DNA of 64,000 bases. Origin: Alectoria sarmentosa (taxonomy: Eukaryota; Ascomycota; Lecanoromycetes; Lecanorales; Parmeliaceae). A program made the position numbers and the translations under genes. The DNA lies in the NCBI GenBank assembly GCA_009733775.1, contig WOGZ01000031.1, forward strand, positions 62,001 through 126,000, given 5' to 3'. The notes under the pieces were generated by a model. The model saw only the letters and a list, made by a program, of their open reading frames with translations. It was not told the origin of the DNA and did not search any database. Shown one piece after another: positions 6,952 to 17,135 of the stretch. Position 1 is the first letter of the stretch, and each line of letters starts with the position of its first letter.

Positions 6952-9668
6952 CTAGAAGGCGCCAGCATACCTGCCCTTGCCCTTGATGGCGAAATCCTGC
7001 ACCACCGTCCCCTTGAACTCCTTCTTCTCCTTCTCCTCCCCTGCCTGTCCCTCTTCAGCACCAAAGTCCTTCTCCTTCACCCCCTTCCTATCTCCCGTTC
7101 CAGTCCCCGTAGCCAAACGAGCAAGATCCGCCTCCATCTCGTCCGCAGTATACATACGACGACCGATAGGCACGCCCCCGTCCCCCTCCTTTGGCACCAT
7201 CACACGCGTCGCCTGCTGATTCCCCTGCGGTATCGGACGGCCCAAACGGAACCTCTGAACCGGGCCGTTCTTGCCAAAGTTGGCCAAACGCTTGGTGACT
7301 TCGCGCTTGGATTGGATGTGGAGCTGGTCTTCGGCCGGCTGGGGGTTCTGTACGTTGGCGATGAAGTCGCGCTGCAGGTCGGGCTTTGAGGGCAGGGTGC
7401 CGTCGGCGCGGTAGGGGAACTGGCGGGGGGGGCCGTCGCCGATGAACATGCCGGTGGCCATGTCCAAGAACATGCCGTGGCCGCTACCGAAGAGCGGGAC
7501 TTTGGAGGGTGGGGCAGCTTCGGCTGGCTGAGGGTGCTGTTCGTTGGCGATGAAGTCGCGCTGCAGGTTGGGCGTGGATGACTGAGTGCTGTCTGCACGG
7601 TAAGAAAACTTGCGGGGGGCGCCGTCGCCGCCGAACATGCTGGGGGTCGGGTTGGAGAAAATGCCGTGGCCGTTGCCGAAGAGCTGAGCTTTGGAGGGTG
7701 GGGCGGCTTCGGCTGGCTGAGGGTGCTGTTCGTTGGCGGTGAAGTCGCGCTGCAGGTTGGGCGTGGATGACTGAGTGCTGTCTGCACGGTAAGAAAACTT
7801 GCGGGGGGCGCCGTCGCCGCCGAACATGCTGGGGGTCGGGTTGGAGAAAATGCCGTGGCCGTTGCCGAAGAGCTGAGCTTTGGAGGGTGGGGCGGCTTCG
7901 GCTGGCTGAGGGTGCTGTTCGTTGGCGGTGAAGTCGCGCTGCAGGTTGGGCGTGGATGACTGAGTGCTGTCTACACGGTAAGAAAACTTGCGCGGGGGCC
8001 CGTCGCCGGTGAACATGCCGTCGCCACTGCCGAAGAGCTGAGCTTTGGAGGGCGGGATGGCTGCGCTTGGAGTGTTGGTGGGGGCTGCTGCCGATGCTTG
8101 TCAGCATGGTTTGGGCTAGTAGGCCGTTTCAAACACGTAATAATGGGGGAAAAGACGGAGATTGTGAGGCATTTGTCGGTATAGAAATGAGCTTGTACAA
8201 CGCTTTAGACACGTAGAACAGGGAAGAAGATCGTGGAACGTAGTAGTGACGATCAATAAACGACGAAAGTACAACGGCATGGACAGCAAGATATGGAGTT
8301 CTTACCGGGCACTTGGCCTGGCTTCGCCTGCCCATAGTACACCCAGTCGTTTGGGTTACGTGCGCGGATTACTATCAAATGCGTCAGCTACAGTCCCCAT
8401 ACAGCTATGCAAGACGCGGTAGCATACCTGGCTGAATTTTTTGACCTGGCACAAAAACAGGCGCTTCAGGGTTCATAATGAACTTCCCGGAGGGATACTC
8501 GTACGGCATATCGCTTTCTTCGATGGGTTCTAGCCCTTGATTCGTGTCTGTAGTGCGGTCCGATACCAAAGGGGAGGTGTTGTTGGAAGGTGGTGAGCTT
8601 GGAAGAAAGGTTTGTGGTTGTGGGTCAAGATCGGTATGGGTAGGTCGATAGGGATAGGAATCATCACTAGCTTCTCGGCGTTCAATGTAGTTGCTTTCAA
8701 GATTATCTGCTGGACTTGTCGGTCGACTATCATTCACCCGATGTGCAGATCGTGGCGGCCAGAGACGTGAGAACTCGTCTAGTGCTTTTGCTGTTGGTGA
8801 GTCTGTGGACCCGTTAGCTCGGGATCTTTAGATATATCCTGCTTGCTCTTGAGGTAAGATGTTTCTTCATGTGCTAGAACTCGAGGTAGGTGCCTCTTCA
8901 TAGAGTAGAAAGACATTGCTTGTAAAGTACAAAAATGCTCCTCCTAATTTTTTTCTTGGCGGAAAGGCATTTCTTTCAAGAAAGAATCAAGGCTTATGCC
9001 AACGGTGACATCCTTTGGCTGGGATACATGCCTCTCTTTAAAGAAAGAAGCCATGAGCCACTCCATCATAACGCCTTTCTGGCATGCTTACGAGTCCTTG
9101 CTAGAAGCAAATATTAAGAGGACGCATCATTGCAATGATTGTCGAGCAAGTTTACAAGACTATGCTTCGCAGAAAGGCTCACGGGAAAAGCAAGCTTACC
9201 TGGAGTATCGTCCTCGTTCTCTGGAATTGCCCCTGAGATTCCGTACTCGACCAAGTCAATCTCAGGCTCTCTCACCTTTGCCTGCTGCGTAACCGAGGCC
9301 TTCTGCTTTTCAAGTTGTGTACTAGCCTTGTCTCTGTGGGAGAATGAGGATCCTCTAGGAGCAGCCGTGACGGTCGATGGAGCTCGCTCTCTACGCTCCA
9401 CACGGCTTTCTTCAACGCCTCGGAGTGCCTCAGATGAGTTCTGATTCTGAACTGTGATAGGGATCGACGAAACTATGCCTCTGCTCATGCTTGGGCTAGC
9501 TATTGGTGTCTGATGGGCAGTAGTGTACAAGCTGTCTGAGCTTCCATTTGGTGTTGCTATAACGGTCGACTCAGCCACGGTTGGCGCTTGTACAGAGTGA
9601 TCATCTTCTTCAGCTGTAAAGTAAGATTCTTCGCCAGGGGAACGACTCGATGATTGGGAAGACGACAT
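6952..9668 (-). CDS. PAM2-motif protein with 63-residue tandem repeats
   Basis: Four exons fit splice signals and frame: 9668-9200, 8802-8428, 8371-8306 and 8087-6952, giving 681 residues. The introns have GTAAGC/GTATGC/GTAAGA donors and GCTAAC/GCTGAC branch sites; the first is long (397 nt). Exon 1 is Ser/Thr-rich (start ATG 9668, MSSSQSSSRSPGEESYF). The end of exon 2 encodes IMNPEAPVFVPGQ, which matches the PAM2 consensus (xLNPxAxxFxP) that binds the MLLE domain of poly(A)-binding protein. Exon 4 carries four 63-residue repeats, then a conserved-looking tail (KREVTKRLANFGKNGPVQRFRLGRP...GRRMYTADEMEADL). An mRNA-linked role is inference from PAM2. No catalytic domain is seen. Confidence 0.65.
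7290..8057 (-). repeat. 189-bp coding minisatellite, four units plus a partial one
   Basis: Units in the minus-strand gene start at Met codons 8016, 7827, 7638 and 7449, exactly 189 bp (63 codons) apart, with a partial unit upstream (PPSKAQLFGSGDG). The first two are nearly identical; the fourth is degenerate. Each unit holds RKFSYR, LQRDF and HPQPAEAAPPSK-type segments. Confidence 0.93.
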
Positions 9669-10402
9669 GATGATCTGACAAGTTTGAGTGGCCTCGCTTG
9701 GAAGGTTCACAGAAGCTTTCTCTCGCTTGGAATGGAGTTGGCTCTGGAGCGTAATGAGTATCTTTCAGCAAACACTATATTTGTACTTCTGTTAAGCAAT
9801 TCAGCAAGGCGAGTGTGTAAGGGTTTGCTTTAGGGAGTGTTCATGGATGCATGAAGGCAGATCTAAAGAGATGTTGAGCAAACGGTGTTGTTTACAGTGC
9901 CAAGCCGGCAAGTCATGCAATCGGTAAGTCCAATTCACTGTGCCTTATAGGGCGTTTGGAGCATTTAGCATAGGAATACACCATATATCAAAGTCATGCA
10001 TTTCACAATACGCGACAAGGAGAGGGTCCTTGACCTATCCGGTGATGTCTTCCCTAGATCTAACCTCCATACTGCTCCTTTAAGTGTCCAACCTGGCTGG
10101 ACTACCTCCAAAATCTCTAACAACATTGTTGGCTTATCACAGAGGCTCATACGGAGCTCCGCACATCGAATGCCTTCCCAGGCAACAAGGGCTACTCAAC
10201 TGAGTCAGCACTGGAGTAGATTAAGCAAAGCCAAGTCTCACATACAATAAGGAATTTACCCAGAGGTTTGAATTGACACAAACATAAATTCATTGACCAG
10301 CTGTCGACTGTTTGAATTTGCAACCCGAGGTGAGTATAGTGATGATCGATTTAGCGATTCCAGCTCTGTGCTCAGGAAGACCGGCGGTGCCTCCTCACAA
10401 CA
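9669..10402. other. Intergenic, no gene seen
   Basis: Upstream of the PAM2-like gene and downstream of NEJ1. Short frames only. Confidence 0.4.
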
Positions 10403-12029
10403 TCAAAATCTGCGTTTCTTTTTGGTTGCAGCCTGACTCTTACTCTCGAGTTCTCGCTTCAGCTGTTCCCTTTTTCTATTCGCTCTCTCTTGAGAAGTCT
10501 CTCTAGGAGGTGAGGGTTCTGGAGGCCTTTGGACCTTCCGGCCCCTCCTCTCAAGTTCTGATGTCATTGGTGCAACAGTCTGGTCCCTTGTATCACGCTT
10601 TGGGCTCACAGGATCTTCTGACCTGTTTGACGGAGGGCCCTCATATTGATTAGACCCAGACCCAGTGCCGCCTATTTTGCCAAGTCTGCCTATCCCACCG
10701 ATCTTGCCCAGCTTTGGCTTTGTTCTTGGTACTGCAGGATTTTCGGGAGAGCGATCTTTGCCTTTGCCACCAATCTTGCCCAGCTTTGGCTTTGACTTTG
10801 GCACCGAATGAGTCTTGGCAGAACTATCGTTGATTTCTGACGCAGAAGTGGTCAAGCCATCATCATTCAAATCCATTGGCTCTGGATATTTTTCCTTGGA
10901 GCCATTCGCAAAACCACTGCCTACCGCGTTGTCCTTACGCAAAAGCGAAGGCTTGGAATGGGATGACTGATGGTCGCCATCACTCTCGTCAGTCGTTGAA
11001 CCACCCTCGTCTGCATAATCTTTCCCTAGAGTGGTTGAAGTTTTTGGCTCGGTGTCCATGATTAGCCCCTCGCGTCTCGGTGCCTGCGCTGAAGGTTTCG
11101 GAGGAGTTGATTGTCTCTGAGATACATTAGCCGCCTCTCATTAAATTGCGAGGTCTAGATACCTGAAATTCACCCTCCACAGCAATTTCTTCTTTAGCAT
11201 CTGCCTCTAGAGTGGCTGGCGTGGATCCTTTGCGTTGCGAGTTGTTATGGCCTACTGTCTTCCACCATTCTCCATAATCTGGGATCTGCAATCGCTCACC
11301 AGCATCTTTCCCGTGGTCATTGAATATCTGAGGCAATAAATCATCCAGGTGAAGGGAGGATTCGCTATCCTTCACGAGTTGACCTTCCCAGTGGTGCTGA
11401 TCAAACTCTCCGAGGCCCTTAATAGAACTCGCTATGGCTCGACGCACATTAGGTCCTGTACCTGACCTTGACGACAAAGCGCCAGGAAACACTTTCCCAA
11501 GATCAACACCATCGCCCTGCATTTTTTCAATCAATTTAGAAATGACACTGTCTTTCTCTTTCAATTGCTTTAACAGAGAGGCTTTCTCCGCCTTTGCAGT
11601 GAGCTGCTGGCTCAGAAGAGGCGATACAAATTCCGAAGCAAAAATTGATTGGGACGCAAGAATAAGGACGATAGACCATTCGAGAGGCTGAAGGGGGGAT
11701 GGCAATGGAGTCAATGTATGTAAGGCCAATTGTTTGATATCGTTGCTCTCGTCCAGATTTACACTCGTTCCTGGACGTTGCTGTAGAGCATCTTCAATGC
11801 TTCTAAGGAAGAGAAGCATTTGCGCAGAGTCTTCGCTGGGATCGATGCTGGATTCATCGTTGAGCGCTTTTCGTTTGATCTGTCTCCGGTCAAGTGATTC
11901 GGTCCAGACATACGAAAGATCTGTGAGCCATACTTTATAGTCCGATGGCCCGAATTCGTACTTGACTAGAAGCGAAGGGATCCCACTATATTCGCGCTGC
12001 AAATGAAGGGGTTTCCAGGCGGAGGGCAT
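10403..12029 (-). CDS. NEJ1: XLF/Nej1-like non-homologous end-joining factor
   Basis: Two exons (12029-11163 and 11116-10403; 46-nt intron) give 526 residues. The frame is open further upstream but lacks an ATG; ATG 12029 gives MPSAWKPLHL, a typical XLF start. The head domain (about 1-135: LLVKYEFGPSDYKVWLTDLSYVWTE) is followed by a helical stalk (about 146-172: KASLLKQLKEKDSVISKLIEKM). The long disordered tail has KPKLGKIGG-type motifs and a basic end, KKKRRF, like the Ku-binding tail of XLF proteins. The family acts in the nucleus with Ku and ligase IV in double-strand break repair. The intron junction FQ/RQSTPPKP is supported by frame. Divergent from cactin. Confidence 0.85.
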
Positions 12030-12325
12030 GGTTTTAAAGCATCGAAACCCAAAGGAACCAAAAGAATGAAGAAGGATTGAATTTCCATCTTGCTGCAACT
12101 GTACCTTAGCTTGCCAAGTGGCCTATAGATTGCAGATGAGCTAGCTCATGCTAGCGCAAGGCACCCGTGAAGCTCGACGGTACGTATGTGCACTACTCCT
12201 AGCGGACGGGCGTTATAAGTGTTCTTGACATGAGAGAAGGGACTACCACCCTTCCATCAAAACTAAAGGGTTGTACTACATTTGTATATACAGCAGATCA
12301 TCTTGGTCTGCGATCTTTCCACACA
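12030..12325. promoter_or_regulatory. Divergent promoter between NEJ1 and cactin
   Basis: The 296 bp between the divergent start codons at 12029 (minus) and 12326 (plus). No specific operator recognised. Confidence 0.4.
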
Positions 12326-14251
12326 ATGAGCAACCCCAATCTGATTCCTGTACATGAATCCCGCAAGAGACCCGAACCCTCCTCCCCACCTCCATGGCAA
12401 AGACCAGCCAAAGACCATCGACGCAACCAAAATCAGGACAGACCGAGGCGATTGGGTGGTGACCATGCCCAAGATGACGATATCAGTGCGAGAAAGGAGC
12501 AGGAGAGCTTTGTAAGAGAGCAGACCCGCCTGAACCAAATCCAAGAGGCGGAGCAGATGAGAGAATGGGTTTCAAAAGAGGATGACTTCGTGCTGCAGCA
12601 GTCGAAAAAGAAGGCTCACATACGTGTGAGAGAAGGCCGCGCAAAATACATCGACTGGCTTGCTGTGACTTTGGGCGTCATCGATCCTACCAGGGATCCG
12701 ATGGAAGAGGACAGTAATGAATCAGACATCGACGTTGTGGATCCTTCGGGCGTGTTTGAGGGTCTCGATCTACCTCAGCTGCAGGAATTGGGAAAAGATA
12801 TCGAGACATACATGGCACTGGAATCAAGTCCGAGCAACTGTCGGTATTGGAAGGTGAGGCTTCTCCAGTCTGGTAGCTGACGTTTTACTGACTTATCTTA
12901 GGCGTTGAAAGTGATATGTAAGGATTACGAGGATAAGCTAGCACCAGCAGCATCTCGTGGATATATCATCAGCTCCGTATCAGCTGACGTCGATCGACTG
13001 TTGAGTCCAAAAAGCCTGGCAGAATTAGAAAACTTGGAGAAACAAATCTCCCATAAATTGCAGTCCAATGAACCTATAGACGTGGAGTACTGGGAGCAGC
13101 TGCTTCGCAACGTCGCTGTTTACAAGTCGCGGGCCGAATTGAATACAGTCTACAATAATATCATAGCGAGTCGCTTGAACGATCTCAGGCACGAGCAGCG
13201 TGCGGAGGCAATGCTCGTAAGGGACAAGTTGGCTCTCCTTACTCGCATCAGCAAGCCGAAGGATCTCAGGCCTGACGGCACAACTTCAATTGCTGATGAT
13301 TCGAACACTGAACCGCCACATCTAAGTTACTCGCGAGAACTCGATCCAGAACCCCTGCTTAAGCTTCGAGCCGAGGATAAAGGCCTTGACACCATAGACG
13401 AGAAAGACTTTCTAGACAAGCTCGCTTCCGAGCGTCAAAGGGTGCTCAAATTGAAGTATATTCCCTTACGACAAGCTCAATCAGACAAGAAAGTACCTGT
13501 GGCTGCCTCAAAGACGGCTGAAGCTACCACTTCTAGCGCTTCCCGCTTTGCGACCGTCCCCAACGAAGACTTTTCATCGGCAACAAAAGCTTTGTATGAA
13601 AGAGAAGTTGCTAGAGGCGTCCAAGAAGACGAAGAAATTTTTGCCGGCGAGGAAGACTTGTCTTCATCCTCCAAACCTCAATGGGCTAGCAAATACCGCC
13701 CACGAAAGCCTCGGTACTTCAATCGTGTTCAGATGGGTTATGAGTGGAACAAGTACAACCAGACCCACTACGATCATGACAATCCACCACCCAAGGTTGT
13801 CCAAGGCTATAAGTTCAACGTCTTCTACCCGGATCTTATCGACAAGACTAAAGCTCCAACATATCGCATCGAGCGCGAGAATGGACGCAAACGAGGAGAG
13901 TCATTCGCACCTGCAGGTGAGGAGGATACGTGTCTTATCCGTTTCATTAGTGGTCCTCCATACGAAGATCTAGCGTTCCGAATCGTAGACAAAGAATGGG
14001 ATTATAGTGCTAAGAGAGAGCGCGGCTTTCGAAGCAGTTTCGACAAGGTGAGTCAACTTTTCCGCCATCAATTCCAATCCAGTTACTCTTCCATTGCCAT
14101 TCTACCTTCTTTCTAAAGTCTAAAGCAATGACTGATCTTCGATGACAGGGCATTCTTCAACTCCACTTCCAGTTCAAAAAGGTAAGCTGCTCTCGTCATA
14201 TGTAGTCGGGAGTTCCTACTGACTCTATCACAGGTCTACTATCGCAAGTAG
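12326..14251 (+). CDS. Cactin, spliceosome-associated protein
   Basis: Four exons (12326-12853, 12902-14047, 14149-14181, 14234-14251) give 574 residues. The last two exons are tiny (33 and 18 nt), but the reading GILQLHFQFKKVYYRK matches the conserved cactin end. The C-terminal cactin domain is very clear: PRYFNRVQMGYEWNKYNQTHYDHDNPPPKVVQGYKFNVFYPDLIDK, split here as PRYFNRVQMGYEWN, YNQTHYDHDNPPPK and FNVFYPDLIDK, with CLIRFISGPPYEDLAFRIV following. The N-terminal half is charged and helical with a basic start. Cactins bind the spliceosome and promote faithful splicing in animals and fission yeast (Cay1). A nuclear location is expected. Confidence 0.93.
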
Positions 14252-15666
14252 AACCTTAGGGATCTTGCAGTCTGGTAGCACTCCACCCCAGGATAGGGTT
14301 CTCGCTGTACTGGGGCTGTGTAAAGCAGCCTCTCTCGTCTGACAATGCTTGACTACTTAGTCAGTTCTTTCTTGCTGCCGTGACGCGCGTGTAGGCCTAA
14401 GTACAGATTTCTAGGGTCACGGTCTCTTCAGGACTTTCAGGACTGTGTGTCGAATAGACATCCAGCGATTGCTCAAACACCTTGGTTGCCTAGGTCTCTA
14501 GAACCTTTACAGATTATACGACACACACGAGTGGTATGGCTGTTCCCTTCTTTCGCGCGCGTGTACAAGCACGATCATGAGCTTGATGCAATCATTGATC
14601 CTCAAACAGAATTTTACTGGCTGCCAGACCGTTAGGAGCTTACGTAAAATCTGCTAATGATGCATTCGCCACTGTGCAATATTTCATAGCTATCGAAGGT
14701 CTGAAAGTCGAAATCTGAGGCTCTTACGTCTTTAAATCTCAAAAGTGCGGCTCTGAGATAACAATGCATGAGCTTCTATTATGCTTTTCGTACAACCTGG
14801 GATCAATGATCTCTCCTACAGATATCTGGCGGCATCTAGCGGCATCTGAAGGCTCAGTGCAGTCTCCCATCCTCAATTTTCGCCCTTGATTGGCACCCAA
14901 TCAATGATCATGTGGCTAGAGTTGGGTTTAGAATTATCTGGACGTTCTAGAGCCTTGGCACCAGCAATCGTGCTCATCCGAGCTCCTTTGCCAATGAATT
15001 CCTCTGGATGCAACTAGCCGTGCAGCTAAATGATTACAATCGGGAAGTGTCTGAATTTTCAGAACCGAAGGCAAGTATGCGGTATCAGCATCTCAACAGT
15101 CCCTCATGACAGAGTGCACAAGCTGAATCCATGCTAGTGAAGCTCTGCGATTGGACGATCCTGCAAGGACGCATCTCCGCAAGCATGGCAGATTTTGGGC
15201 AACGTGATGCCGGAAGCCGATTGATACGCGGCCAGTGGAGAGGGTAGTTACAGTCTTTCTAATTCTCCATATTTGTTTGCTTGCCGCCCACGACAGGGGA
15301 ACTGCAGGGCCAGCTCGGGATTGTGAGCTGGCTTCCGTGTGATCAAAGGTTGAAGATCAGGCTAACAGTCAATTGAATTACTTCTGTCATGTTTCACAAG
15401 CTATGTCATCCAAGCTTCACCCACATCTGTTTTTCTTTTGCCTACCGAGAGGCCATCGCACTTACATCGCTATTGTTCCAAATCGGACAAAGAGGACCAC
15501 TATCACTTCTGTTCCTTGTGAAATTGATCTAGTAATGTTGCTACACAGATCAATCAATCGTCCCTTTCATTCCCCCGATCTGTCAAACAATCTCAATGAC
15601 CTCAAGTCTGACAATCCTTTGACCACTCGCGAGTCTCCGTTGACTGAGAGCGATTCACAAACTATC
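14252..15666. other. 1.4-kb intergenic upstream of the forkhead gene
   Basis: No gene seen. The frame of the forkhead gene is open from 15373, but begins with TTG. In-frame ATGs at 15403 and 15535 could extend the protein, so part of this region may be 5' coding or leader sequence. Confidence 0.4.
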
Positions 15667-17135
15667 ATGCCGGCCTTGCTCGTCAACAGAGCTTCAGCGC
15701 TCTCAGACCACAGTCATGATGCATTACACCATTTGCCTAGTCAAGCTTACATCAGTCCGGAATCTTCGTTAGCATGGCCAAACTCGGAACAATTAGCGAC
15801 CCTTGGTCATACATCGTTTGGCTATCGGACCGAGCCAAGCTCTTCTGCTATCCATTCGCGGACTTGTTTCGGAAATATTGAGGATCAAGCGAAAAGAGAG
15901 GACAAGTGGAGCAATGGTCCTCATCAACAGCTGCCAACGCCGTTCTCGTTATCGTCGTCTTCATTCAACAACAATGCCTTTGAAACAGACCAAGAACTGG
16001 CCCCTTCCACTCTCTCAAATTCTGCAATCCAACGTCCTATTCTATCCATTCCAACCCATCAACGCCAACTACCGCCCTGGACGGACTTCGCAATTGCTAA
16101 CGCCTTCGAGGAGCCAAGGGCTAGGCCCAGATATGACCCGCCTCAAGCTTATGCCTATGATACCGCACCTTCTTTTGGCCCATCACTGTATGCAACCTCT
16201 TCTGACCTCCGGACCTCCACTCAGCCCAGGTTGCATCACTCCTTCCGGGGGACGGAACGTTGCGCTCCCCAAGACAGCGAGAGTGAGAGTGAAGGCAAGC
16301 AAGGCGAGCCTCCGTATGCGAAGCTGATTTACCGAGCGTTGATGGACGCGCCGGAGCACCAGATGGTGTTGAAAGACATCTATGATTGGATAGCACAGAA
16401 TACCGACAAGGCAAGAGATCCAGCTTTCAAGGGATGGCAGAACAGTGTCAGACACAACTTGTCGATGAACGGGGTATGTCTTGCAAACCGCAATGCGCAA
16501 TTTCTCCAGAAACACTGACATAGATGTAGGCCTTCAGAAAGGTTCCCCATGTTGATCCATCAAACAAAGCAAAGAAAGGTTTCATTTGGCTCCTGGAGCC
16601 TTCGGCTGTTGGCGCGGGCATTGAATCCACCACCAGATATCGCCAGAAGACGATTGGCAAAAGGAGCGACAACGTCGACCAGGCGGATCCTAAGAGGCAG
16701 CGATCTGGGAGAAAGGGAGGCAGAGCCGCAAGGAAGTCTGCCAAACTGAGAAGGTCTGCTTTGCTTGATCACGATACTAGATACGCCCGGTACCCAAAAG
16801 GCGAGCCTAACGTGGCCTACAACTCTCTTCCGGACGAGCCTCTCCGCCAGACATCTCCCCACCAGAATTGGAACGGTACAAGTGGCCTGCCGTATTACTT
16901 GACGCCTCCTTTGTCTTCCACACAGCCATCTTTTCCGGAAAACGATATCTACGATTACGGAAGGTTGACCGAGAATCAAGAGACGCAACAAAACGAGACC
17001 GTCTTCGACCGACAAGATCAACCCCTCTTTGACCATCCCTTTGCTAGCGGCTGCGATTCCATGCAGCATGAGGGCTCCGGCATCATCAAATTTGAGGATC
17101 ACTACCTTGCCAACAGGCTCACTGCTTTTACCTAG
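15667..17135 (+). CDS. Forkhead transcription factor
   Basis: Two exons (15667-16473 and 16530-17135, intron of 56 nt with GTATGT donor) give 470 residues from ATG 15667; starts at 15403 or 15535 are possible. The forkhead domain lies at about residues 213-308: PPYAKLIYRALMDAP, VLKDIYDWIAQNTDKA, then the recognition helix WQNSVRHNLSMNG/AFRKVPH, and GFIWLLEP. The intron falls exactly after LSMNG. A basic stretch (DPKRQRSGRKGGRAARK) after the domain is a likely nuclear localisation signal. The flanks are Ser/Pro/Gln-rich and disordered. It does not carry the FHA domain of Fkh1/Fkh2 types. Target genes are unknown. Confidence 0.92.

Noticed and set aside
7484..8107. Second minus frame across the 189-bp repeats
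   Set aside because: Frame shadow of the real repeat-bearing exon, which joins upstream exons in phase.
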